Shown piece after piece: positions 1-9,760 of a stretch of DNA of 64,000 bases; the stretch's first letter is position 1, and every line of letters begins with the position of its first letter. Position numbers and translations under genes: made by a program. Source of the stretch: Hymenolepis diminuta (lineage: Eukaryota > Platyhelminthes > Cestoda > Cyclophyllidea > Hymenolepididae); contig CAADRB010000050.1 of assembly GCA_900708905.1 (NCBI GenBank), forward strand, positions 149,443 to 213,442, in the 5' to 3' direction. The notes beneath the pieces are model-generated. The model had not been told where the DNA came from. It worked only from the letters and a program-made list of their open reading frames with translations, and ran no database searches.

Positions 1-812
1 CATTGGCAAACGCGTTCTTAAATTGGCTTGGGTGTTGAAATCTTTTTATTTATAAACTCAAACCATTTTTCTAATAAAAAAGCTTAACTTTGTGTTTATT
101 GTTTACTATAGTAAGAAAAGCGAGAATTTGGTGATTTTGGTCTTGAAACTAAAATGTCTACATAGCCCGCTATTTGCCTCGCTCAATTTTTGTTTTACCC
201 TAGCAGCCTGGTTTATTTGAGTATTCGGTGGAATTTGTCCTTTTAAATGTATTATCAGAAGAAAAGAATAAAACCTAAAATATCCTCTTAATAACGAGGT
301 TCATGAAATTCGAAAACAAGCATAAATACATATTGCATCAACTTGCAATTTAATTTTAAAACCATAAGCAGACATAATAAAATTCCTTGGTAGTTTCAAT
401 TTATTAATAATTCATAGTAATTGCTGACCTCTTTTTCAGTTTCCATTCACATTAATCTCAACCTTTTTATAAACGTTCCCATTTATACATATGACTTAAG
501 GGTATGTTATTTATGAATTAATAAATGAATCTCAATTTAGACGAAAACTGCATTTTTCTTTATCACGGTAGGCAAGATCAAATGGATTTTAATCATATTA
601 CTGGTTACTCCTTTAACTATTTTAAAATAGTCCTGAATTTTTAACAAATCACATCAATATAAACAAAATAGATTTTCTTTTCGTATGAGTACAAAATGTA
701 GGAAATTTTTACTCCTAACAAAGAGGTTTCAATAGAAAGAAGGTGGGCAGGAGGAGAAGTTGATCAAGGAAGGGGTACGAGAGTAGAGAAAGACGTCAGA
801 AGTGGTTTTCTT
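1..812. other. AT-rich flank downstream of the MARCH gene
   Basis: No gene recognised. The sequence is AT-rich with stops in all frames. The part next to 812 should include the 3' UTR of the minus-strand MARCH gene, but I could not fix a polyadenylation signal. Confidence 0.5.
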
Positions 813-2457
813 TTAAGGCAAAGAAGTGAAAGTTTCATCTTGTCCATAAAGCGAGGAAGAACGTAATTCCAGTCGCAGTTTCGCTATCCTTTCCCCACTG
901 GGTTCCTGAATGAGGCAAACTCGATTGATCCTTCGCCATCGTTTGCACATTCCAAAACAGTATCGGATTTGAACATAGGCAAATATACCAACACATGATA
1001 TTCCAATGAGTATCACAAATACTTTCAACCAAAATTGCCAAACATATCGTGGGGTTGATACTCCGGGCGTAGCAAGATTGGTTATTAAAGCATAGAGAGC
1101 CCAGGCTACACTAGCCTGAATTATTAAATATATCAATGTGAAACAAAACATTTTTCGAACATCTGCCAGACTAAATGGACAGCATCTCCACTGGGGAAAA
1201 AATAGCAATTGATATAAGTATCTTATGCTGAGCATACTTAAATGAATTCAGTTGTTTACTTACCTCTTTCAATGGTTTAGTGTAGGAGTTCATTTCATAC
1301 TCAAAGTGGCAGAGTTCACACCTCTTCGAATTGCTAATATCGATCCATCTTTGAATGCACTTTTCGTGGACGTATTTCAAACTACCATCGCAAAGACAGG
1401 GAGCGATTAATCTTCCTAGAGTTTCATCCACACTACTATCATGACAAATACGACAAAAAGGATATCCGAGACTAGAAGCACTGATTGTCGAAGATATTCG
1501 TTTCAGCGTGAAAGGTCGTGGAAGTCCAGCAAGATTTGGGGAGGTCGGGGCTGTCAGAGATCTTGCTGAGGAAATGGAGGACTTTCTCCTGGGCGCTGAA
1601 AGTCGTAGAGAAGATCGAAGTAGCATTGCCAATCGATTACTGGATGCCATTGAGCGGCCCCGAGAAAAATGTCTATTTGCGTTCTGATGATCGCCTGCCT
1701 ATTGATTCGTATTTAGAAAGATAAGGGATATTTAAAAGAAGGAAGTAATTGAAAAAATACAAATTTTACGGTCACTGACTTTCAGATATCATGCAATTGA
1801 GACAAACTTATCAGATGATTTATTTGAAGGCTTTTTTGACCCTAGAACACCATGTAAGTCACAAAATTACTAAAACTGACGTGATTTAGGAGAGATCATT
1901 TTAATTTAATGACGCATTAGCAGCCTTGGAAGAAATTTTCACGGAACAGAAAACCGCAAAGGTTTTAAAAAGTGACAGCCTTTTGCAATGTAGATAAAAT
2001 GCTTCATCTATACGAACTCAAACATTTGCTTTAATCTTTGATCCTGATATCACTGATACAATAGATAATAAAAAATAATAAAGTTTCAAAAAATAGGTTT
2101 GATTTTAGACATGAAAAATGTCACAAAGTAAAGTAAATAAAATATACATATAAAAAACCTTAAAGTTTAACCATAACTTTAACGACATGAAACTGTAGAA
2201 CAAGTGAATTTACACGATTTGAAACTTGTATTCTATAATCAATTATCTTCACTTAGCAGTAAAAAATTTTGATTGGTTATATTAGTTACATATAAATAAG
2301 CAATTACGATCAAATTCTAATATTTAATCACTTATTTAAAAATTAATGAGAAATTCAAACTTACAGAGCGACTTACGCTTATTGGTAATTCTTCCGATTC
2401 ATTTTTCTCAACATCATCCTGTTTATCCCCAAATGCATCCTTCCCTATTTTATCCAT
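813..2457 (-). CDS. MARCH-family (MARCH1/8-like) RING-CH E3 ubiquitin ligase, three exons
   Basis: Predicted membrane-bound E3 ubiquitin ligase. Such enzymes ubiquitinate membrane proteins in endosomal or plasma membranes (family knowledge). Minus-strand coding exons: 2457-2377, 1698-1264 and 1190-813, all joined in phase 0 with GTAAGT donors and pyrimidine-rich AG acceptors; 297 residues, close to the roughly 290 of vertebrate MARCH1/8. The RING-CH domain lies at residues 109-157, with C109, C112, C128, C130, H138, C141, C154 and C157 in C4HC3 order. Trp at 145 follows the usual IQRWI context. Two hydrophobic helices follow, near 186-208 and 225-247, with a short luminal loop between them. 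The N-terminal 100 residues are Ser/Arg-rich and low in complexity. I chose the ATG at 2457 because exon 2 runs back open to a clean acceptor at 1699-1700, where the only in-frame upstream stop (TAG) is the acceptor itself. An internal ATG at 1650 is the alternative start. The ligase assignment is firm; MARCH1 versus MARCH8 is not resolvable. Confidence 0.88.
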
Positions 2458-3796
2458 ATTTAGAGGATAAACGCCTTAGAAATCATAAGTAAATTATTAA
2501 GACATTACTTACGATTATATGATATTTACAAATGATTGCCATAACCCAGCGACGGGATTAAATAATAGCTTAGTGCACTTAAAAATTTCAAGGCCGATTA
2601 GATAAGAATTTCCAAATCAATGTGTTACAAAATTTAACTAAATTATAAGTGCTCTCCTAAATGTTAACTCTGTTGTACAATTGTATTTTGCTTTGTTTGC
2701 TTACATATTCAATTGATCGACAAAATCAGTTTCTTTGACTAAGTCATTCAGTTCTCAAAGTGATCTATTATTTTCATTATTAAGAATACTACTGAAATTT
2801 TGTATAAATTATAGGCCTTGTTGACCTGAACTTGTTATTTATCTTTTAATATATGGTAAATATACGAGTATATACGTAAGAAATTTCAGTCCATACCCCA
2901 TATAAAAATAACTGAAAGTTTTTTTCTGTTCATATTGTTCATTATGACTGTCTATCACTGTTATAAAATGCTACTTTCAATCTTTATGAAGTTCGTTTGT
3001 AATATTTTCATCCTTCCACCTGCTTTTGACCTGTATTGCGTGTGATTAGATTTCAAATGTAAATATAAACATATCTAGAAATTTGATTTTGTAAATATAG
3101 TGTTCTGTAAAGGAAATCACGCTGTGTTTTACGCAAACCCAAGAGTTTTTTCATACAAATTCATCCAATGTTCTATTACTCACCAAGGTTAGAATTGTAG
3201 TCAGAAAAACAAAAAAAACTTATATGTAGTTTAAGATATGAAACAAACTGGATAAAAGCATAACACACCTAACAGCTTTAAACCTTGAGATTTAACTTGA
3301 AGGGTCAAATTCTTGGGTTGGCCCCAGCCGTCTAACTTTTATAAATGCTAATAGAGACGGTTTTCCACATCTTTTGCGCTACCTAATAGACGAGTATGAT
3401 AGTATAAATAGTAAGATTTTAAAAGATTAAATGTATGATGTATGGAAGCGCGTACGAACTGGTACCAGTAATTGAAAATGGAAAGATTAAACAAAAAATA
3501 TGTTCTCTAACGTAACCAATTAGAAGTTCTGATTGTAATCTCGTAGAGCCAACAATCTAGAACACTCGGTAATATGGCAACTTAACACAGGAGCTAATAA
3601 CCCACGGCAGATCACAAGACACGTTATAATCAACACGTGTGTATTAACAAAACTCATTCTCAATTGGTATCGGCTAAAATAAATAAGTATAATTATCAAG
3701 TTTTTTTATCGGTGGGGAACTAAAGAAAGAAAATATATTTTTGTTCATAGAAGAAATATTGGGAGCGGGGGAAAATAATTATCATTTCTTCTAACA
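2458..3796. other. Gene-free AT-rich interval; possible LTR 3530-3796
   Basis: No gene found. Its right edge may be an LTR belonging to the gypsy remnant at 3815-4350. Read on the minus strand, a purine tract (AAGAAGGGAGA) is followed by TGTTAG at 3796, as at the start of an LTR. Near 3525 the minus strand carries TTGGTTACG, which resembles the primer-binding-like TTGGTGACC at 6690. The LTR limits are inference. Confidence 0.3.
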
Positions 3797-3814
3797 TCTC
3801 CCTTCTTAGGCAAA

Positions 3815-4350
3815 TCACCCGTAGGTCTTCGAGGACAAGTCGACCTGGAGACGAGAAGATTTCACTCTTGTTCGAGCTGCACGCGGTGGAACCATAACCA
3901 GGTCTATAATCTGAGATCTAGGTGGAAGAACATGAGTAAGATTAAACGTGTCAAGTAGTGAATACAAGGAAAGATAACGCTTATCAGAAGTGAGTTCTGC
4001 CAGTCTTCGTCGGAGTTGATTATGGTGGCGGACCCACGTGTCCTTACCAACCTCAACATCATAAATCATACTCCCATGCCTTTTTTGATAATCGCAGCTG
4101 TCCACTGCCGACCCAGTCGATAATCACGAGCATGAACTGGAGTGTTAACAGCAAACCCATTCTTTTTATTCTCCCTCTTCCCGTCTTGCCGGGTTTTCTT
4201 CGGCAGCATCGCTTCGTGCCGTGCCGGTTTCTCAACTTTCGAAAGGCCTTTGATTCCCGATGTAGTGCAACGACACGAAAGAAACGATCAAGATATTATC
4301 CCCCATGTATCATCTGGACTTGATGGCATTTCCCTCGTCTACCGGTCGAT
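3815..4350 (-). mobile_element. Ty3/gypsy pol C-terminal (integrase tail) remnant
   Basis: Degenerate end of an LTR-retrotransposon polyprotein on the minus strand. One frame (4105 down to 3815) reads GSMIYDVEVGKDTWVRHHNQL, the usual module after integrase in which a basic strand ends in W-V/I-R-H-x-x-Q-L. Upstream, in a shifted frame, VHARDYRLGRQWTAAIIKK matches the D/A-x-x-Y-x-x-G-x-x-W-x-x-x-x-V/I-x-K segment of the same domain. Frameshifts and stops separate the pieces, so this is a fossil. It lies between the MARCH and CZIB genes. Confidence 0.7.
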
Positions 4351-4359
4351 CTAACGACG

Positions 4360-5524
4360 AAGACAGACGGTTAATAAATTTACGAACGGGCATGTTACAT
4401 ATATTTTTCACAAAACAATTCTTATATGTAGGATTTTTTTTCACCTTTTGATTCTTGTTTCGATAAATTCCTTTTTATTCGAAGGAATTTGTTTACATTA
4501 CGGTTGTAAATAGCTCAGAATATAAACCGACTTACCGATACGAAAGCGTGCGTCTTATGTTGATATAGTGATTTGGGTCGTTTTGGATTGTGGTGTCGAC
4601 GGATCGTGTTTGTAACTATTGCCCTGTCTTAGGGAATCTAAGAGTCGGTTACGGTATCCTACAGAGAAGGGCAGATTACATCAGATGTATTGATGATTGG
4701 TAGCAGGCTTTTTACTATCCCGTCACTAAAATAGTATTCTATAATATTCTCACCATTTTGGAATGAGTGGGCGCACTATTTCATACTAAATCATTATACC
4801 CTACTGTTAATTAGTTCATCGAAATAATTTAGAACTTTCATTTGGTCTTTAACAAATTAAGGCACAAAATTTCAGGTGACTGAATAGTTATCATATTCCA
4901 ATTTTAAAATTATGTGCATGTAATCATTTTTCAACTCTTAGTGTTTTGTATAATTATTTCTATAAGGTCTATGTCCTGTCTAGGATATAGTCAAGGGCTT
5001 ATTTGTGCAGTATCCGCTTCGTACTTTGTATTGCAAGAACAGCTAAGTGTTAACAGAAGAGTTATGGCAAAAAGGTTACGTCTATCGCAGTAGGTGGGAT
5101 GACTGGGTCGGAGATATCCAGAGGTAGGGTCGTTTGAGTGTTTAAATGGGAATACGAAGAGGGTCGAGGATGCACACGTCCACAGTTCGAGACGATGGAA
5201 GCACGTGAATCTACACTGTCGCGCCCTATCCTAGCCTGTTCTAGTAGCTCAGACCTTTATGCTCTTCCTCGCAGGTTGACGTCTGACTGGTTGGTCTTTC
5301 CTCGGTCGCCGTCATTGGTTCTCTCCTTGGAGTAGCTTGTGATTGGTGTATGTAAAAGAGAGAGATATGATTGGATACTTTGCATTTTAGTTTCGGTTTC
5401 GCCGCCATTGGTGTCGGTGCCCTATACCGCGTCTTACAGTATGTAATTGAATGGATATTTGAGATTTGTATTCTCATAGTTAAATTCTATCTATTTCCAT
5501 TATAGGATTTTCATATCCAACCGT
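4360..5524. promoter_or_regulatory. Intergenic region upstream of CZIB
   Basis: No gene seen. About 5100-5420 is noticeably richer in G+C than its surroundings and probably holds the CZIB promoter (inference). A pyrimidine run ending in TATAG at 5505 lies 19 bases before the CZIB ATG. It looks like a splice acceptor, so the 5' UTR may be cis- or trans-spliced here. Confidence 0.35.
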
Positions 5525-6267
5525 ATGCCGGTAATTATTTTTATGATTACGTTAAATATATTATTTGATTTCCCGAATTTTGAGTTTTGCCTTTCTTTGG
5601 TACTTTTTACAATAGAATTTCGAACTTCTTTTCTCTGCTCAACTTGCAAATGTTAAAGAAATACTTCCACCAAATGTAGATACCGATTGGTTTATCAAGG
5701 TACCTACGCAATCCATGCTTTAATCCATTTTTTCCGTAGGTAAAATGTACAAATTGCGGCGAAATTCATGATAAGTTTGTTTCTGTGAATTCCAAAGAGA
5801 CCATTCCTATCAAAGGCTGCAGAAGTTCCGTTAATATGTATTTAAAGTGCAAATTTTGTTATCGTGAACTCACTGCAGGTATCACTTGGACCCTGAGTTT
5901 TTTTCTTTTTTCCTTTCAATATTTTGTTTTTATTTCCTTAGATATTATCGAGGATAGTATAAAGCCTTATACTGGAGATGATTCTGGACAATATCGACCC
6001 ATTGCTCGGTTCAGCTGTAATGGCTTAGAACCGGTAGAATTCTCCATTCGGGATGGTTGGCAAGTTACATCTTCCTCCACCAATGAAACCGTCTTTTCCG
6101 ATGTAGACCTTTCCTCTGGTGTAAGTTGGAAGTTTTTTTCTACTTATGTACATCGAGTAACGTTGCTTATACATTGTCTTCTTTAGGAATGGACAGACTA
6201 TGATGATAATGCTGGTATCTGCCTTGAAATTATGGAAATTCAAACAAATTTCAAATTAGTGAAGTGA
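5525..6267 (+). CDS. CZIB: CZIB / C1orf123 family, CXXC-motif zinc-binding protein, five exons
   Basis: Small cytosolic zinc-binding protein of the UPF0587/C1orf123 family; its exact role is not well established. Coding exons: 5525-5530, 5616-5699, 5740-5878, 5942-6120 and 6187-6267, with introns of 85, 40, 63 and 66 nt, all GT-AG. They give 162 residues; the human protein has about 160. Two CXXC pairs, at C33/C36 (KCTNCGE) and C67/C70 (LKCKFC), form the zinc site. The family signature IKPY follows, then FSCNGLEPVEF and EWTDYDDNAG near the C-terminus. The first coding exon contains only Met-Pro, but its GTAATT donor joins exon 2 in phase 0, and exon 2 is open from its acceptor. A likely AATAAA overlaps the stop codon (6267-6272). 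The identification rests on the whole length aligning with the family. Confidence 0.93.
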
Positions 6268-6272
6268 ATAAA
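6267..6272 (+). terminator. Possible polyadenylation signal overlapping the CZIB stop
   Basis: AATAAA begins at the last base of the TGA stop codon. Use of this signal would give a very short 3' UTR. Not confirmed; other AT-rich signals could be used downstream. Confidence 0.35.
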
Positions 6273-6559
6273 GAGCTTAAAAAATTTGTATTGCTGCTTT
6301 TTTTAAGGAAATCAAATTTATTTGTGATATACTCGTGGTTCTTTATCGGGCCAAACAAATTTTTTAAAACGTTTTCTGTTATTTTGACGACTTCAGGTAG
6401 ATTGAGCGCAAGCAGAGCTCATAAAAAGGTAAACGTCGAGAGTTTGTAAAATTTCTTGATTCGGTTTGATGGAAAATCACGTTTATATTTTTGTGTTTAC
6501 TTGAACTATTTTCAATCGACTGCTGGAAAATATTTTTTACCGATTTTTACTCCATTTTC

Positions 6560-6710
6560 GCAAAAACTCAGTATTCGCCCCTCCTTAGATTTGTATTTGT
6601 TCTTATTTAGTAAATTCTGCTTTATCCTCGACTCTATCCTTTGGGCACTAGTACTCTAGTTGTCTGCTGTTAGTCTAAGGTCCTACAACTTGGTGACCCT
6701 GTTAGCTCTC
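6560..6710 (+). mobile_element. Candidate LTR 3' end and tRNA-Trp-like primer-binding site
   Basis: The sequence TCCTACA, a three-base spacer, then TGGTGACCCTG at 6691 resembles an LTR end followed by a primer-binding site complementary to the 3' end of tRNA-Trp (TGGTGACCCC). That primer is known for the CsRn1-type Ty3/gypsy elements of flatworms. Downstream DNA at 6740-6900 recurs near 38740-38900, which supports an element origin. LTR start not defined. Confidence 0.4.
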
Positions 6711-6739
6711 ACCCTTCTGCCCAACAGCTGTAGAAACTA

Positions 6740-6900
6740 ACAAATAATATAATTATAACGGAAATATAGCGGACATAAATAATAAAGATGTTGTCTTCTT
6801 AAGGGAGTTATCTGATAAAATATTATACTTATTCAAATATTTCCACCTTGGCAATGTCACTTCATCATGGTTTGATATACAATTCATAGACTGAGGGGTT
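6740..6900 (+). repeat. Interspersed repeat, partner at 38740-38900
   Basis: Shares GGAAATATAG[C/T]GGACATAA plus weaker flanking similarity with 38758-38777. It lies just downstream of the primer-binding-like site at 6691, so it may be the 5' untranslated part of a gypsy element. No coding potential seen. Confidence 0.5.
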
Positions 6901-7698
6901 GTATCTAGGACATTCATTGAAGTCTCCCCATAAGCGGGGCTACTAATTGTTTAACCGCACAAAGACGTACCGATTGGAGAGACCTCAGCAAGTATGGCGA
7001 GTGTCACTTCTCATCAGTCAAATTTCGTTCTCTAAGTAGGTAAGAAATGGAATTCGCCTGATTTTGGATCGTTCCGTTAGGTTGGTGTTGCAATTTTGGA
7101 AATTTCCCCTTGTATTGTCACAGCAACGAAGTAGCTGGGTAGTGTTAACAAAGGTCAGAGGCTAATGTTTTTCATACAATCTAACAATTTCCAACTTGTG
7201 AGTCCGCTGTCGCAGTACAACAAATAGCGCTTCCTGTTGCTAACTAGGATACCCATAGCACTAACCTGTTGACAGTAAATCCTATTTTGGCGAATCCTCA
7301 AGCCCAAAGTCACTAAATTGGCATGTTATATTTTAGAACAGAATAATTAAATAAGTATATTTCAAATAGGTACAAGTGTGACCGAGTTTTAGGGGGTCCG
7401 TTTCACATAGCCCATTTGCAGAAAAAGTTTTTTAGGATACACTGTCCTAAATTTAGGACGTGAAAAATAATGAATTGAAAAGGGGAGAAGCGGTACTGGA
7501 TTCGTTGGGTCTCCATAGGAGCCTTGATAGACGGTTCGAATTGGCCGATTGAGAGCAGTCCCGGCAATCTCCAAGCCGTCTAAAAGCATAAACTCATGCG
7601 CAGAAACGGTTGATATGGCCATTTAATTGAAAAATTATTCTTAAGTTGAATACGCGTTATATTTTCCGATACTTTAACGAGAATCTGTTTTAAAATAA

Positions 7699-7836
7699 TT
7701 AGTCTTCCAAAATTATTCAAGGCAGCGACCCTGCAATTTAGTATATTTTAGCAGATATGCATATCTTAAGATTAGTTAAAAATAAATTGTCATGTTAATT
7801 TTTCTTAGACAAAAATTAGTCATTTTCATCCGACAC
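7699..7836 (-). repeat. Candidate LTR fragment, direct repeat of 9165-9296
   Basis: About 135 bases align with 9165-9296 in the same orientation with scattered differences. On the minus strand it begins TGTCGG at 7836, directly after the purine-rich CCGGGAGG and directly after the end of the gypsy integrase remnant. That is the expected position of a 3' LTR. Confidence 0.5.
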
Positions 7837-7849
7837 CTCCCGGTGAAAG

Positions 7850-9060
7850 TTATTTATCCATATGTTTGAGTGTTGGGTCCACATTGAATCATTTTCAAGG
7901 TCTTATGAAGCCTCTGGGGTAACGATCGGACTGATGATCGTCAGAATGCCACGGCAGAGGGCGGCAACATGCGTTCGGATAGATCACCGTTTTGGGTTCG
8001 GAAGATACGGCCGTGTACTGAGAACGGAGGTGTTTGCGATGGCGCATACAGATTTCGACGCCAACGTTGGGTGTCATTCGCTACCTAAACGGTAAATGAT
8101 TAAGAATCTCTTCCGCTGTCTCCTCCTATTGTGAGATGAGAAGCTAGCTTTTCACATTGTTAACAAGTTGTTCATTCAAACCATTGAGATTAGGCTGAGA
8201 GTGTAACAGAGACCGCGACAAAAGTTATCAAATTGAGTAGAAGGGAATTGGGTGACACGATAATTTTTGGTATTCCATGAGTGCAGACTACTTGGCTGAG
8301 GCTGTTAATAACGGTAACGGTTGTGGGTGTAACCTTAAGCTACTTCGAATATAAATCAACAAGAATCAGATAAGAGATTCCTTGGATGGTCTCAGCAAGA
8401 TTGAGATCAGTGTGGGACCAAAGAACGTTAGTCTGAGAACATATGATATTCTGGTGATGAGGAAGTGCAGCTTCGTCTGTGCAACCACTATTGGAACTGT
8501 TCTATAGGAGTGAGAAAAAGGTTTTCTTGCATTGCTTGCATTTATCATCCACCTGTGTCGATTACTTAGAATGCCTAACGATCATGGGTTTAGGTCAAAT
8601 GTGATTGCACTGACCGGGACATTTTGGAGATTTGATCTTGGTGGGTGATGTAGGCGTTCTGAGGGAGGGAAAATACAAAAACCTTCTTTCTGTCCCTTCA
8701 GGCGACATATTTAATTTGTCTGGTGATCAAGCAGACCGGATTTCGGGATTGTTGCTTGTGCACAATAGGCTCCGAGACACGTCGTGCCAAAACGAACTTA
8801 GTCATGGAAGATTCCATGGAGTGAGTGAGACTCATTACTTTTAAACTACTTCTAACAGGTGGATGCAGTTTTATATCATTATTGGTGCCTAAAATAGCGT
8901 TGTAGTTGGGAACACTTTAGGAGAGAAAGGTATAAGAGATTGGCTGGAATTTTTAAACAAATTTAGAGAAACAGTGGTAGTAGATGTGTTAGAAACATTA
9001 GGTGACATTTTAGTCTCAATTTTTGCAGAAAAGACCTTTCTTTCTGTTGATAACCTCTTT
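7850..9060 (-). mobile_element. Ty3/gypsy RNase H-integrase remnant
   Basis: Minus-strand fossil of an LTR-retrotransposon pol gene. Near 8400-8340 it reads GISYLILVDLYSK and, after one stop, VINSLSQVVCTHGIPKIIVS. This is the first part of the integrase catalytic core (D...HG-I/L-P). DDKCKQCKK at about 8545-8520 looks like the tail of the integrase zinc-binding (HHCC) segment. Higher coordinates, up to about 9060, correspond to the RNase H/linker region, and lower ones (to about 7850) to the integrase C-terminal part. Many stops and frameshifts make it inactive. The segment 8520-9060 recurs at 48620-49140. The same core appears on the plus strand at 18.5 kb. Confidence 0.72.
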
Positions 9061-9164
9061 GACATTTTGTAAAATGTTGAGAAACCGAAGAACTTTTTGC
9101 TTTCGGCATCATAACATCATCAGAAGTGAAAAATAACATGCGCTCACCACTGTTATAATCTGAT

Positions 9165-9296
9165 TAGTTTCCAAAATTATCCAAGGTAACGGCCGCGCAA
9201 CTTATCATATTTTAACAAATATGCAAATTTTAGGATTATTTTACAATAAGTTGTTATCCAATTTTCAACAAAAATTGTCATATTTATCTGGCAAAA
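9165..9296 (-). repeat. Candidate LTR fragment, partner of 7699-7836
   Basis: Aligned along its length with 7699-7836. It brackets the pol remnant on its upstream side, and on the minus strand begins TGCCAG. Together the pair looks like the two LTRs of an element that lost most of its interior; the boundaries are approximate. Confidence 0.45.
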
Positions 9297-9529
9297 TCAT
9301 ATCAACTAAGCATAGGAAAAACCTTAGCAAATAGCAAAAAGATGTTTCGAAAATACCAATATACCGTCCACAATATTTACTGATTATGAGCACGCGAAAT
9401 CCCATATTCCACACCCCTCTAAAAAGATCCTATAGCTGAGTATTCCCCTTTTCAATCCGAATAATCAGTAAAGTCTAGAGAGCTATGCCCTTGATAGTCT
9501 CATCCACCAGGTCATGGCTTAAAGACACA

Positions 9530-9760
9530 AATGAATCAAGGTATCATGATTAGTCATTGAATTAAATCAATTTGTCAACAAGCGCTGAATATAGTGTATA
9601 TAAACTCATCAGGAACCTAGAGATCAAATCATAAACATTAGAATATTACAAATGATTAGAATTACAAATCAGAATATTACTCCAATTACATCCTTTACTG
9701 GTGTTTTTGCTTTTCGCCTGATCAGATGCTATTATTAGCAGCATAGCTATCTCTCAATCA
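9530..9760 (+). repeat. Interspersed repeat R1, copy 1
   Basis: Contains the family core ATTGAATTAAATCAA followed by GCTGAATA and AACTCATC. It shares further similarity with the 50240-50560 copy, including GATCAGATGCTATTATTAG versus TTCAGATGCCGTGATTAG. Other copies lie at 30.3, 32.4, 50.3 and 54.8 kb. Confidence 0.5.

Noticed and set aside
7389..7622. 77-codon minus-strand frame next to the gypsy remnant
   Set aside because: No recognisable motif. It lies in presumed LTR or flank DNA and is of a length expected by chance in a locally G+C-richer stretch.
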